From: Nitrosomonas sp. Nm34
GTDB lineage: Bacteria; Pseudomonadota; Gammaproteobacteria; Burkholderiales; Nitrosomonadaceae
Direction of reading: 5' to 3'
DNA length: 64,000 bases
Assembly (NCBI RefSeq): GCF_900113925.1
Contig: NZ_FORD01000003.1
Location: 62,001 to 126,000, forward strand
A model generated the notes under the pieces. It saw nothing but the letters and a program-made list of their open reading frames with translations, did no database searches and had not been told where the DNA came from. Made by a program: the position numbers and the translations under genes. Positions 17,973-27,043 of this stretch are shown piece after piece. How positions within the stretch are numbered: the first letter of the stretch is position 1; each line of letters begins with the position of its first letter.

Positions 17973-18407
17973 TTACTGTGCTTTACCCGTAAATTTATTC
18001 TTCGATAATTTATTTGAAGGCCTGAAGCGATTTTTCCCAGCAACCTTTAGAAGGCGAAGGAACTTTGGACACTCGAAATGACTGGGGGCGCTACACACCG
18101 CTGCATGCCGGAGACTGTCCCGCATAGAAGTTAATTCTTTTATTTTTCTGTCCAATTCGTCAGCCTTTATTAACAGCAGTTCCCTATTAATTTCAGGCCC
18201 CTGAGGGGTAAACATTTCCAAAATCTCTTCAAGTGAGAACCCGGCGCTACGGGCCAATGAAATCAGTGCCAGCCTCTGCAGAACATCAGCATGAAATAGC
18301 CGCCGCAAACCACTGCGGCCATAAGACTGAATAAGCCCTTTCTCTTCGTAATATCGTAATGTCGAGGCCGGTAACCCCGATGCCTTAGCGATCTCGGAAA
18401 TGTCCAC
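17973..18407 (-). CDS. MerR-family transcriptional regulator
   Basis: 144 residues: a MerR winged helix-turn-helix (1-70; EIAKASGLPASTLRYYEEKGLI), a dimerisation helix (about 80-115) and a C-terminal CSAPSHFEC segment with two Cys that could bind metal or sense redox change. The start is a GTG. It is divergent from tpm-tauE, and the intergenic DNA carries a promoter with the 19 bp spacer typical of MerR targets. Control of the tpm-tauE unit is therefore the likely job. Confidence 0.85.
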   Translation of the reverse strand: MDISEIAKASGLPASTLRYYEEKGLIQSYGRSGLRRLFHADVLQRLALISLARSAGFSLEEILEMFTPQGPEINRELLLIKADELDRKIKELTSMRDSLRHAAVCSAPSHFECPKFLRLLKVAGKNRFRPSNKLSKNKFTGKAQ

Positions 18408-18427
18408 GTGGACTCCTATTAAACCAC

Positions 18428-18458
18428 TTGACTTAAAGTCAACTTGAACTTGTATCCT
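18428..18458 (+). promoter_or_regulatory. MerR-type promoter with 19 bp spacer
   Basis: TTGACT (18428-18433) and TATCCT (18453-18458) are separated by 19 bp instead of 17, as in promoters that MerR proteins open by DNA distortion. The 15 bp palindrome TTGACTTAAAGTCAA (18428-18442) overlaps the -35 element. The promoter points at tpm-tauE. Confidence 0.65.
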
Positions 18459-18534
18459 ACTTTACTACACCACTTAAAACAACATTCAAGTTGGTTTTCT
18501 GGTAACGAATAAATTGAAAATATAAGGAGATAAT

Positions 18535-19179
18535 ATGGAAGCAAATTACTGGCGTCAAAGATGGGAACGGGGTGAAATTGGTTTTCATGAAAGCGAGGTT
18601 AATCCGGCGTTGGTTGAGAATTTGAATAGGTTGAACCTGGCAAAGGGAGCAAGACTCTTCCTGCCTTTGTGCGGCAAAACGCTTGACATTGCCTGGTTGC
18701 TTGCACAGGGCTATCGAATTGTTGGTGCAGAGCTGAGTGCGTTTGCAATAAACGAACTGTTTGCAGCGCTGGATTTAGTGCCGGAAATCACCCCAGCCGG
18801 AACGCTGACGCGTTACAGCTCAACAAATATCGATATCTGGGGTGGCGACATATTTGATTTATCTAGCAGCATGCTCGGCGCAGTTGATGCCATCTATGAC
18901 AGAGCGGCTTTAGTAGCACTGCCAGAGCACATGCGCAACCGATATGCGGCACATCTGATAGCGCTTACTCATGCAGCTCCGCAGTTGCTGATCACCTATG
19001 AATATGATCAACGCTTATATGATGGCCCGCCATTTTCAGTTCCGGAAGAAGAATTGAAACAACATTATGGCGGAACTTATCAGCTGAAACAGGTGACACA
19101 AGACCAAATCGCAGGTGGCCTCAAGGGGAAAGTGGAGGCAGCAACCGTTACATGGCTTCTCCAAAGGAACAAGCCATGA
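18535..19179 (+). CDS. tpm: Thiopurine S-methyltransferase
   Basis: 214 residues of the TPMT family, which transfers methyl from SAM to thiopurines; in bacteria it also methylates selenium and tellurium oxyanions. Family blocks: YWRQRWERGEIGFHESEVNP, LFLPLCGKTLDIAWLLAQGY, IYDRAALVALP and PPFSVPEEEL. An AAGGAG lies upstream of the ATG. It overlaps tauE by 4 bp and is divergent from the MerR gene, which suggests an inducible detoxification unit. Confidence 0.92.
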   Translation: MEANYWRQRWERGEIGFHESEVNPALVENLNRLNLAKGARLFLPLCGKTLDIAWLLAQGYRIVGAELSAFAINELFAALDLVPEITPAGTLTRYSSTNIDIWGGDIFDLSSSMLGAVDAIYDRAALVALPEHMRNRYAAHLIALTHAAPQLLITYEYDQRLYDGPPFSVPEEELKQHYGGTYQLKQVTQDQIAGGLKGKVEAATVTWLLQRNKP

Positions 19180-20000
19180 CTGCAGTTCATATGCTGAGCA
19201 TTGAATGGCTTCTGTTATACGCCGCCTTAGGCGTCTTAGTTGGTTTTATGGCGGGGTTATTAGGTGTGAGTGGTGGCGGAATACTGGTTCCGCTGCTGGC
19301 ACCTTTATTCGGTTACCAGGAGATTGGCACAGGCCACACTGTCCATTTGGCGCTAGGGACAGCGTTGACATGTATGATTATTACCTCAGCAGTAAGCACC
19401 TGGGCACACAGTGCGAGGGGAGCCGTAGAGTGGAAAATAGTTGGCGGCATGACATTGGGGATTCTTGTAGGTGCTTGTGCGGCCACTCATATTGCCGCCA
19501 AAGTCAATATGGCTTATATGGCGTTGTTTTTTGCCTTGTTTATGGGGCTTGTGGCGGTGCAAATATTTATTGGATGGCAACCTAAGCCCAGCAAAAAACC
19601 AATGAAACATCATACATTGATAAGCGTTGGTATGAGTATCGGTGCTATTTCCGCGCTGGCTGCGGTGGGCGGCAGCTTGCTTACCATTCTTTATCTGAGC
19701 TATAAAAATACTGAGTTTAAAAAAGCCATTGGCACCTCAGCAGTCATTGGCTTTCCGATTGCTATTGCGGGCGCGGCTGGCTATATGATAGGTGGCTGGT
19801 CTGCAACATCGGACATCCCTTACACGGTTGGCTACGTTTACACCCCTGCATTTATCACTATATCTATCACCAGTATTATTGCTGCTCCTGTTGGCGTGCG
19901 TTTGTCGCACAACTTGACAGCAGCGTATTTGAAAAAAATATTCGCGGTTATCTCATTATTACTGAGTATAAAAATGTTCTTGTCAGTTGCTTGGTACTAG
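19176..20000 (+). CDS. TauE/SafE (YfcA)-family anion exporter
   Basis: About 274 residues with eight predicted membrane segments in two repeats. The N-terminal GLLGVSGGGILVPLLAP and the central SALAAVGGSLLTILYL segments are the twin GxGG-type motifs of the family. The ATG at 19176 overlaps the tpm stop (ATGA); the frame is open to 19152 but the later start fits the AAAGGAA ribosome site and the coupling. Members export sulphite or organosulphur anions. Cotranscription with tpm suggests export of a sulphur or selenium product. Confidence 0.85.
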   Translation: MTAVHMLSIEWLLLYAALGVLVGFMAGLLGVSGGGILVPLLAPLFGYQEIGTGHTVHLALGTALTCMIITSAVSTWAHSARGAVEWKIVGGMTLGILVGACAATHIAAKVNMAYMALFFALFMGLVAVQIFIGWQPKPSKKPMKHHTLISVGMSIGAISALAAVGGSLLTILYLSYKNTEFKKAIGTSAVIGFPIAIAGAAGYMIGGWSATSDIPYTVGYVYTPAFITISITSIIAAPVGVRLSHNLTAAYLKKIFAVISLLLSIKMFLSVAWY

Positions 20001-20357
20001 CTTATAAATAGGTAGAGTGGGGTCAAGCTGTGACAAGAAAAATGATTTTATACTACAGACTACATTGTCAAGACCACTCCGTTTAGTGCCGCAGAGAGCA
20101 ATAAGCGAAGCCATATTGCGGCCCCATGACAAAGTTTAACATTCGGCGCAATACGCTTCGCTATTACGCCCTACACGAGCTACTATTGCTTACAAAAACA
20201 GGTATATACAGCCAGCGAAAAACTGGAGGATTTTATAAATTGCACCAAACGACGATTAGGGCTATTCTTCGCAAAAACAAAAATTATTGGTGCCGGATCT
20301 TGCTCTTCCTGTGTAGATACATGTAATTTTACTTACACATCGCAATTATTCCATGAT
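20001..20357. other. Intergenic stretch with hairpin repeat
   Basis: The 357 bp hold no gene I can support (a 66-codon frame at 20126-20326 starts inside the hairpin). A compact imperfect hairpin, GGCGCAATA-cgcttcgc-TATTACGCC, lies at 20145-20170, and a second GCGAAG...ATTGCG arm at 20104-20120 can pair with it. A+T content rises sharply towards 20350. Confidence 0.5.
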
Positions 20358-20369
20358 GTGGAAAATAAA

Positions 20370-20909
20370 ATGAAGAAACAAATTTTACATATTGCCCAAC
20401 AAATCCCTCTATTTGGATCTGTCTTTGCTTTTCGATTTATAGTTCTAAAGAAAGCTTTATCCCAATTAATTGTGGTGTGGACTCTTTCTTCTCTCCCTAT
20501 CATTTTTACTATCGTTGAATCAGTGTTTTTCGAAGAAAAATCTTTTAATATTGCTTTGTTAAATACTTTGAATGTGACAGTTTTGTTTATCTATACCGCT
20601 GCATTCTTAGCACCTGTAATTTGGTTATGTATTGATAGAGTTGTATATCCAAAAACACAAAAAGCGTTTCCAGGGATCATTTGGATCTTTTTAACAGCCT
20701 TTATTTTCTTACTATTTTCAGCTTGGGGATTTGATAATTCAAAATTTCGCCTTAATGAAATTTGGCAAGAAGTAACACTGACAATTTATTTCTTATCGTT
20801 ATATTTTTGGTTCTTAACAATCGCAGATAGTTGCAATGCTGACTTTGATTTTGTTTCTAATGCGCGTGAACAAGAAATAGATTTTGTTAAGAAAGTAACA
20901 AATGGATAA
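20370..20909 (+). CDS. Four-helix membrane protein paired with DGQHR protein
   Basis: About 179 residues; the frame also allows a GTG at 20358, but the ATG at 20370 has a GGA seven bases upstream. Four membrane helices are visible (about 35-55, 72-92, 106-123 and 140-156 counted from the GTG), with a basic N-terminus (KKQILHIAQQ) and a C-terminal acidic/basic soluble tail of about 25 residues. I do not recognise the family. It overlaps the following DGQHR gene by 8 bp, so the two are coupled. Composition is A+T-rich and unlike its neighbours, a sign of transfer. A role as a membrane-damaging effector or membrane anchor is inference. Confidence 0.7.
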   Translation: MKKQILHIAQQIPLFGSVFAFRFIVLKKALSQLIVVWTLSSLPIIFTIVESVFFEEKSFNIALLNTLNVTVLFIYTAAFLAPVIWLCIDRVVYPKTQKAFPGIIWIFLTAFIFLLFSAWGFDNSKFRLNEIWQEVTLTIYFLSLYFWFLTIADSCNADFDFVSNAREQEIDFVKKVTNG

Positions 20910-22113
20910 AAATAAGATGTCAAAAAAAAATTCTAGAATAGAGATAAATGTCCTTAAGGCTAAACAGCCTATCGGTGATTTTTTTGTAGCATCAATGAAG
21001 CCAGATGAATTGGTGGATATTTCTTTTGCAGACATACGTAGGATTGAAGAAAGAGATATTGAAAAATACCTCGGGATTCAGAGGCCTCTCAATAAAACTA
21101 GAGTCAAACAGATAAAAGAATATATCCAAGGAAAAGAAGCTACGTTTCCAACGTCAATTATTTTAGCTGTAGATGAAAAATGTGCAGAATATAACGAAGA
21201 AAACCAGATTTTAACTCTTTATCCTTATGAGGCGGATGAGGAAAGCAATGAAGAGTCAATTGAATTTAGAAAAATAGCTAAAGTTTTAGATGGTCAACAC
21301 AGAATTGCTGGATTTTTAGATGATAATGACAACTATTCTTTAAATATTGGCAGAACTTTTGAACTTAATGTTTCAATTTTTGTTGGGATTGATGTTTCAG
21401 AACAAGCTAACATTTTTGCTACAGTTAATTTAGCTCAAACTAAAGTAAACAAAAGCTTGGTCTATGACCTTGAAGAATTATCAAAAATACGTAGTCCCCA
21501 TAAAACATGCCATCTCATCGCGGTGGCGCTCGATGCCGATCCAGAAAGCCCATTACACCAGAGAATTAAGCGCCTGGGCGTAGCAACACCGGGAAGAGAA
21601 TTTGAACCCCTTACACAGGCAACTGTTGTTGAGTCATTGGTAAAATTTTTATCACCAGATCCTTTCCAAGATAGAAGGCAGCTTTTAGAAGGTCATAGAT
21701 TACAAAAAGTCGATATTGATCATCTACGAAAGTTTCCTTTTAGAAATTTGTTTATAGATGGAAATGACGAAGCTATATACAAAATACTGTTTAATTTCTT
21801 TAAAGCAGTCGAAAATAAATGGCCAACCGCTTGGAATGAGTTGCAACGAAAAGGAAACCTATTGCCAAAATCTAATGCGTTTAATGCACTTATGAAGTTT
21901 CTAAAAAATAATGTTTATTTAGAACTGGCAGGAAACAACATTGGAACTATTCCATCTCAAAATGAATTTGCAAATTTTTTTCATAACATTGGTTTAGCTG
22001 ACGAAGATTTTAATACTCGTAATTTTTCTCCTGGCAGTGGTGGTCAATCTGCATTTTACAAACTGTTAACAGGACAATTATCGAAAGAGGATTTTTTTAA
22101 AGATCAGTCTTAA
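20902..22113 (+). CDS. DGQHR-domain (DndB-like) protein
   Basis: 403 residues. The DGQHR signature is at 130-134 (KVLDGQHRIAGF), preceded by KYLGIQRPLNKTRVKQIKEY and followed by SIFVGIDVSEQANIFATVN and NLAQTKVNKSLVYDL, the usual layout of this ParB-like family. DndB, the best-known member, regulates DNA phosphorothioation; other members sit in defence islands with unknown roles. No dndACDE, dpt or ssp genes are nearby. The rest of the protein is helical. A+T-rich, coupled to the membrane-protein gene. The start is the ATG at 20902 or at 20917. Confidence 0.75.
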   Translation: MDKNKMSKKNSRIEINVLKAKQPIGDFFVASMKPDELVDISFADIRRIEERDIEKYLGIQRPLNKTRVKQIKEYIQGKEATFPTSIILAVDEKCAEYNEENQILTLYPYEADEESNEESIEFRKIAKVLDGQHRIAGFLDDNDNYSLNIGRTFELNVSIFVGIDVSEQANIFATVNLAQTKVNKSLVYDLEELSKIRSPHKTCHLIAVALDADPESPLHQRIKRLGVATPGREFEPLTQATVVESLVKFLSPDPFQDRRQLLEGHRLQKVDIDHLRKFPFRNLFIDGNDEAIYKILFNFFKAVENKWPTAWNELQRKGNLLPKSNAFNALMKFLKNNVYLELAGNNIGTIPSQNEFANFFHNIGLADEDFNTRNFSPGSGGQSAFYKLLTGQLSKEDFFKDQS

Positions 22114-22461
22114 ATTATAAATTGCTACTCATGGTCGCACCTTCTGCGCACTTCATCAAAAATAAACAAGATAGTACTCTCGGGACAGCTACTCGCGGCC
22201 TGCATCACCTTTATGTCATCTTTTTCATAACATTTAAAACTTCTTATGTTTTACAATAGATAAATCTCCAAAAAACTGGGCTCCCAAAAAATTGGGTTCT
22301 GGTTGTGAATAAAAAATAAGCACAATACAACACTTCAGCAAATTCAATGGACCAAGTCTTACCACTTTTAAGTGTCTATGATTTAAACCGTGGATTCAAA
22401 TTCAAAGTGCAACTTTTTGAAAGTTGAATTAATTGGAAATTATGCTGAATAAATGTAAGGC
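22114..22461. other. Gene-free stretch after the DGQHR gene
   Basis: About 350 A+T-rich bases. An imperfect inverted repeat around 22275-22305 (CTGGGCTCCC...TTGGGTTCTGG) is the only structure seen. The right edge of the A+T-rich unit must lie here, before folA. Confidence 0.4.
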
Positions 22462-22965
22462 CTAAGTTTTTCGCTCGAGCACCACAAAATGGTATTTCAG
22501 TTTGCTTCCATCTTCTAACCTATGGATCTCACGTGAGGATTCATACCATTCATTCCGATCAAATTCAGGAAAAAAAGTATCACCCTCAAAATCCTGCTGT
22601 ATCTCAGTAAGATAGATACGCTGGCAATACGCCAATGTCTGCTGGTAAAGTTCTGCGCCGCCGATGATGAAGATTTCCTTATCCTGATAAGGCAAACAGG
22701 CTGCTAATGCTTCTTCAATCGAGCCAGTTACTATCGCACCCGCGACTGAAAAGGCTGGCTGCCTAGTGACGATAATATTGATACGCCCTGGTAGCGGCCT
22801 GCCGATGGATTCATAGGTTTTTCGCCCCATGATGAGGATTTGCCCCATGGTAAGCGCTTTAAAGCGTTTGAGGTCGGCTGACAGATGCCAGGGAAGCGCA
22901 TTATTTCGACCGATGACGTGATTAGTGGCCATGGCTACCAGAATGGATAAACGCTGTGTTGTCAT
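22462..22965 (-). CDS. folA: Dihydrofolate reductase
   Basis: 167 residues, full length. It reduces dihydrofolate to tetrahydrofolate with NADPH. Visible blocks: [34 protein letters not shown] (substrate Asp in the SADLKRF helix), [19 protein letters not shown] (NADPH binding) and [15 protein letters not shown]. It overlaps thyA by 4 bp and follows it, so the dihydrofolate made by thymidylate synthase is recycled by its operon partner. Confidence 0.96.
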   Translation of the reverse strand: MTTQRLSILVAMATNHVIGRNNALPWHLSADLKRFKALTMGQILIMGRKTYESIGRPLPGRINIIVTRQPAFSVAGAIVTGSIEEALAACLPYQDKEIFIIGGAELYQQTLAYCQRIYLTEIQQDFEGDTFFPEFDRNEWYESSREIHRLEDGSKLKYHFVVLERKT

Positions 22966-23756
22966 ACGGCCACCGGAGCTTTAATGGCTGGATGGGGATC
23001 GTAATTATCCAGCATAAAATCGTCATAATCAAAAGCAAAAATATCTTTGACTAATGGATTGAGCCGCATGTTGGGCAGCTTTCTTGGCTCACGCCCTAAC
23101 TGTTCCCGCGCCTGCTCAAGATGGTTCAGGTAGAGATGCGCATCGCCAAACGAATGCACAAAATCACCCGGCTTTAACTTACAAACTTGCGCCATCATCA
23201 GGGTGAGCAAGGCATAAGAAGCAATATTAAACGGCACCCCGAGAAAAATATCTGCGCTGCGCTGGTAAAGCTGGCAGGAGAGCTTGTCATCGGCCACATA
23301 AAACTGAAACAGCACATGGCAGGGCGCCAGCTTCATTTTATCCAGATCATTCACATTCCAGGCAGAAACAATCATGCGCCTGGAATCAGGGGTATGACTG
23401 ATTTGCTCGACCACCTGTGAGATCTGATCAATTGAATCTCCCCCGGGGCTTGACCAGGAGCGCCATTGATGACCATAAATGGGACCAAGATCACCGTCTG
23501 CATTCGCCCATTCATCCCAGATGGAGACCCCCTTTTCTTTTAGATAGGTTATGTTGGTGTCACCTCGCAGGAACCAGAGTAATTCGTGAATAATGGATTT
23601 GACATGACACTTCTTAGTCGTGACCAGCGGAAAACCCCGTGCCAGATCAAAACGCATCTGATAGCCAAAAATAGAGAGCGTGCCGGTACCAGTGCGATCC
23701 GATTTTTGATGACCGTGCTCGAGCACATGCCGCATAAGTTCAAGATATTGATGCAT
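22962..23756 (-). CDS. thyA: Thymidylate synthase
   Basis: 264 residues, the standard short ThyA form. It methylates dUMP to dTMP using methylene-tetrahydrofolate. The catalytic Cys is in [12 protein letters not shown], with [30 protein letters not shown] and HLYLNHLEQ all intact. First gene of the thyA-folA operon. Confidence 0.97.
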   Translation of the reverse strand: MHQYLELMRHVLEHGHQKSDRTGTGTLSIFGYQMRFDLARGFPLVTTKKCHVKSIIHELLWFLRGDTNITYLKEKGVSIWDEWANADGDLGPIYGHQWRSWSSPGGDSIDQISQVVEQISHTPDSRRMIVSAWNVNDLDKMKLAPCHVLFQFYVADDKLSCQLYQRSADIFLGVPFNIASYALLTLMMAQVCKLKPGDFVHSFGDAHLYLNHLEQAREQLGREPRKLPNMRLNPLVKDIFAFDYDDFMLDNYDPHPAIKAPVAV

Positions 23757-23851
23757 GAAAAATTAATAAATAATGCAGTAATAAAAAAACCATGCTAAAT
23801 ATCGCTAGGATAGCAGATATAATAGCGCAAACTATAATGGCAGGAATTCTA

Positions 23852-25315
23852 ATGCTCGCAACACTTTTACAAAATAACGTACCGATTGATGAATCTGTTA
23901 AAGCCACGCATATTCTGGCGCTCCTTCCCAAGCTGGAAAAACTGCCCAGCAAAATGAATTTGCCTGGCGAATATGCGCTCAAGGCATTACTGCTTCGGCG
24001 CGAGATGCAGTTATCTGAGATTAGCGAAATACCTGTCTGTGCCAATTTGCAGAATGGTACGCTCTGCACCTGGGTGATGGTGGATTTTAATAAATCTGTT
24101 TTTGAACAGCACACCGTGATTCGCAAAGCGCTGCAACTGCTATTGGAAGAGGGACCCACTCAGATTCATTTATCGGTTCATGGCAATGCTCATCAAAGAC
24201 AGCTCTTGGCAAAATTAGCCGTCTATGTCACTTGGATCAATGGTGCGGTTTTACCGGTACGCAAACTGAGAGCTGAGAGAAAATCGCTCGAGTCGATCAT
24301 TTTACATGGACATGAAGACCCTGACCATTTCTTGCTGTTACGCGCTCAGGCTGAAGGAAATTTGCTCGCGCGCGGATTGACCGGATTGCCGCCCAATGAG
24401 TTAACGCCCAAAACCTATCGCGAGCAGATCGAAAAGCTTGCCCATAATGAAAACTGGAAGTATGAGGAATATGACCTGGCCGCCTTACGCAAGCTGGGTG
24501 CCGGTGCTTTTGTAGCGGTAGCCCAAGGCAGTGATACCGAAGATGCGGCCATCGTCCATCTACAACGAAGCAATGGAAAAAAATCAGGCAATACCGTCGC
24601 GCTGGTCGGAAAAGGCATTTGCTATGACACCGGTGGACATAATCTGAAACCTGCGCGTTTCATGCATGGCATGCATGAGGATATGAACGGGTCAGCGGTT
24701 GCACTCGGCGTATTACTCGCCGCAACACGAGCTGATTTACCTATTAATATCGATTGCTGGCTGGCGATTGCACAAAATCATATTAGTCCCCGTGCTTATA
24801 AGCAAAATGACGTCATCACGGCGTTAAATGGGACCACGATAGAAATTATCCATACTGACGCGGAAGGCCGCTTGGTGCTTGCTGATACGTTGACTTTGGC
24901 AGAAAAACAAAAACCCGATTTGATGATCGATTTCGCCACCTTAACAGGTAGCCTTTATACTGCGTTGGGGTCACGTTATAGCGGCATCTTCAGTAACCGC
25001 GAACATCTGATTCAGAAAGCGCTCGCTGTGGGAAAATCAAGTGGTGAACGCGTTTGTGCTTTTCCTATGGATGCTGATTACGAAGCTGATCTGGAAAGCA
25101 AAATCGCGGATATCAAACAATGCACATTGGATAGCGATTATGACCATATCCTGGCAGCCCGTTTCCTCAGCCGGTTTATTGACGATGTGCCCTGGCTCCA
25201 CATGGATCTTTCCGCCTGTCATCATAAAGGTGGCCTGGGGGCTGTGGGGACCGATATCACTGGCTTTGGCGTTGCCTGGTCCATCGCCTTTCTGCAAAAG
25301 TTTCTTACCAACTAA
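23852..25315 (+). CDS. M17-family leucyl aminopeptidase
   Basis: 487 residues. An N-terminal macro-like domain (1-160) precedes the M17 catalytic domain. Metal and catalytic motifs are GKGICYDTGGHNLKP (Lys and Asp ligands), HEDMNGSAVALG and HTDAEGRLVLADTL (Asp, Glu and the bicarbonate Arg). The canonical NTDAEGRL is HTDAEGRL and the DSGG is DTGG here, so it belongs to a PepA-like side branch rather than classical PepA. The frame opens at 23792, but the ATG at 23852 has a GCAGGA ribosome site. The C-terminus (HHKGGLGAVGTDITGFG) is complete. Confidence 0.88.
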   Translation: MLATLLQNNVPIDESVKATHILALLPKLEKLPSKMNLPGEYALKALLLRREMQLSEISEIPVCANLQNGTLCTWVMVDFNKSVFEQHTVIRKALQLLLEEGPTQIHLSVHGNAHQRQLLAKLAVYVTWINGAVLPVRKLRAERKSLESIILHGHEDPDHFLLLRAQAEGNLLARGLTGLPPNELTPKTYREQIEKLAHNENWKYEEYDLAALRKLGAGAFVAVAQGSDTEDAAIVHLQRSNGKKSGNTVALVGKGICYDTGGHNLKPARFMHGMHEDMNGSAVALGVLLAATRADLPINIDCWLAIAQNHISPRAYKQNDVITALNGTTIEIIHTDAEGRLVLADTLTLAEKQKPDLMIDFATLTGSLYTALGSRYSGIFSNREHLIQKALAVGKSSGERVCAFPMDADYEADLESKIADIKQCTLDSDYDHILAARFLSRFIDDVPWLHMDLSACHHKGGLGAVGTDITGFGVAWSIAFLQKFLTN

Positions 25316-25323
25316 TGGGAGCT

Positions 25324-25382
25324 CATTCTTCTAAGAATGTTCAATAAATGCATCTTATTGAATGACTCATCTGAAGATGAGT
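25324..25382. terminator. Three consecutive perfect hairpins after the aminopeptidase gene
   Basis: CATTCTT/AAGAATG (25324-25339), TTCAATAA/TTATTGAA (25340-25362) and ACTCATCT/AGATGAGT (25365-25382) follow each other directly, each with perfect stems of 7-8 bp. None has a T-run, so this may be a 3'-end protecting or processing structure rather than a simple terminator. Confidence 0.55.
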
Positions 25383-25500
25383 ACCCGATCGATAGAAAGA
25401 CGTTCGCTATTAGCTATCCTATAATTTGATTTCTTTTATCCCAGCTTCCCCGCGCCTGTCAGTAGTGTATAACATCTCACTTTCCTGACAGGCTATCTAA

Positions 25501-25570
25501 TTCCATTTCTAAATCAAAATTGGCTTTGTCGGCTTCACCTTGCCGTACTGTTTTTGATTTTGAAATGGAA
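25501..25570. repeat. Dispersed palindromic-ended repeat, short copy 3
   Basis: 70 bp with ends TTCCATTTCTAAATCAAAA and TTTTGATTTTGAAATGGAA. The core CTTTGTCGGCTTCACCTTGC matches the other copies, but about 30 bp of the right core is deleted. Confidence 0.8.
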
Positions 25571-25582
25571 TAAGTAATCTGA

Positions 25583-26791
25583 TTAATTCAATGGCGAGTA
25601 AGTATTATACTTATCCCTCTCGTTATTTTGTGCCAGATAATTTTTTTCTCCTTCCCTCTTCTTGCTGCGAGGAACTAATAAAATCTGTCCCTTCCTCACA
25701 ATGCCATTTTCAGCAATACCATTGATCTCTGCAAGTTCAGCCACATCGATGGCGTACCGATTGGATAAACCCTCAATTGTTTCCGCCTCTTTCACCCGAT
25801 AAATTCGCCATGACACGAGCGATTTATCGTAATTTTCCAGATTATCCACAAAAGTTTTTGCCTTATTGACTGGCAATAGAAGCTTGCGGGGTACATCGTC
25901 AATTTTGATAACCGGCCGATGGTAAGCTGGATTAAGTGCAGTAAATTCATTTTCCGTTACATCCGCCAGCTCAGCTGCCAACTTCACATCGATTTGCTGA
26001 TTAATTTCAACTTGTTCGAAATAGGGCCGGTTAGGAAGCGGTTTTAGCTTAATCCCAAAATTTTCTGGATTAGCAATAATATTCTTTATTGCAAATATCT
26101 TAGCCACATGGTTTTTGGTTTCAGTGGGTAACTGAAGGTCACGAAAATTAATAGGCTCCTTTTCTTTATAATTTTCATCGATATATCTTTTTACTATGCC
26201 CTCTCCACAATTATAGGCAGCTAAAGTCAATTTCCAGTCACCAAACATTTTATAAAGCCTCTGCAGATAGTCCAAGGCAGCGCGTGTAGCGGCCACGACA
26301 TCGCGTCGTTCATCATGCCACCAGTTTTGTTCAAGCCCGAATGCTTTCCCAGTAGAGGGAATAATCTGCCAGAGACCTGATGCCTGCTTAGGAGAGTGGG
26401 CGAGTGGATCAAAAGCACTTTCGATAATAGGAATCAGTGCAACCTCCATGGGCATGCCACGCCGTTCCACTTCTTCCACAATATGGAATAGATAGCGTCT
26501 GCTCCGCTCAACGATTTGATCGATATACTTTTGATGGCGGGCAAAACGATTTTCGTTATGGCTTACTTCCTGGCCTCGCATGCTTGCAAGAGAAAATCCA
26601 TTGCGGATACGTGCCCATAAATCATTTGAACGTTTATTTGAAGAGGCGACTGTTTTCTTTATTTCCGAGGTATGGCCTTTTTTATTATTTCCTAAAGATT
26701 CCTGTGCTTGTGTCGTAGATGGTAGGAAAGCCAGTATGGTACTAACTATAAGTATAACTATGAGATTTGGTAAGATTTTTTTTCTTAGCAT
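25583..26791 (-). CDS. mltD: Membrane-bound lytic murein transglycosylase D
   Basis: 402 residues, exported (signal peptide about 1-29, LIVSTILAFLPSTTQAQ). The lysozyme-like SLT domain (about 95-240) has the catalytic Glu in ALIPIIESAFDP, plus SGLWQIIPSTG and TLAAYNCGEG. A LysM domain (about 330-375; YRVKEAETIEGLSNRYAID) binds peptidoglycan. It cleaves glycan strands with formation of anhydromuramic ends. E. coli MltD is a lipoprotein; no lipobox is seen here, so the protein is probably periplasmic or anchored by an uncleaved signal. Confidence 0.9.
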   Translation of the reverse strand: MLRKKILPNLIVILIVSTILAFLPSTTQAQESLGNNKKGHTSEIKKTVASSNKRSNDLWARIRNGFSLASMRGQEVSHNENRFARHQKYIDQIVERSRRYLFHIVEEVERRGMPMEVALIPIIESAFDPLAHSPKQASGLWQIIPSTGKAFGLEQNWWHDERRDVVAATRAALDYLQRLYKMFGDWKLTLAAYNCGEGIVKRYIDENYKEKEPINFRDLQLPTETKNHVAKIFAIKNIIANPENFGIKLKPLPNRPYFEQVEINQQIDVKLAAELADVTENEFTALNPAYHRPVIKIDDVPRKLLLPVNKAKTFVDNLENYDKSLVSWRIYRVKEAETIEGLSNRYAIDVAELAEINGIAENGIVRKGQILLVPRSKKREGEKNYLAQNNERDKYNTYSPLN

Positions 26792-27043
26792 GAGTGTCGT
26801 TCATCCTTAATTTTCAAAATAATCAATATCTCTGAAAATTCAGATTCGATCATGCCTACCTTATACGCAGCCTTATTCTCTGAGATTTCTTTCGAATCAC
26901 TCAGTTAGCTGCGTGTCTGGCAGACAAGTGGCTACATCATTGCTTTTTGCGCTTACTTCTAAAGTATTAATGAATCTATAACTTATAGAGCCTTAAATTT
27001 CAAAAACGCTATCCAGCAAATTTACTTTTATTTGCTGTTAGCG

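Noticed and set aside
20126-20326. A 66-codon frame upstream of the DGQHR unit
   Set aside because: It starts within a hairpin repeat and has no ribosome site or known motif.
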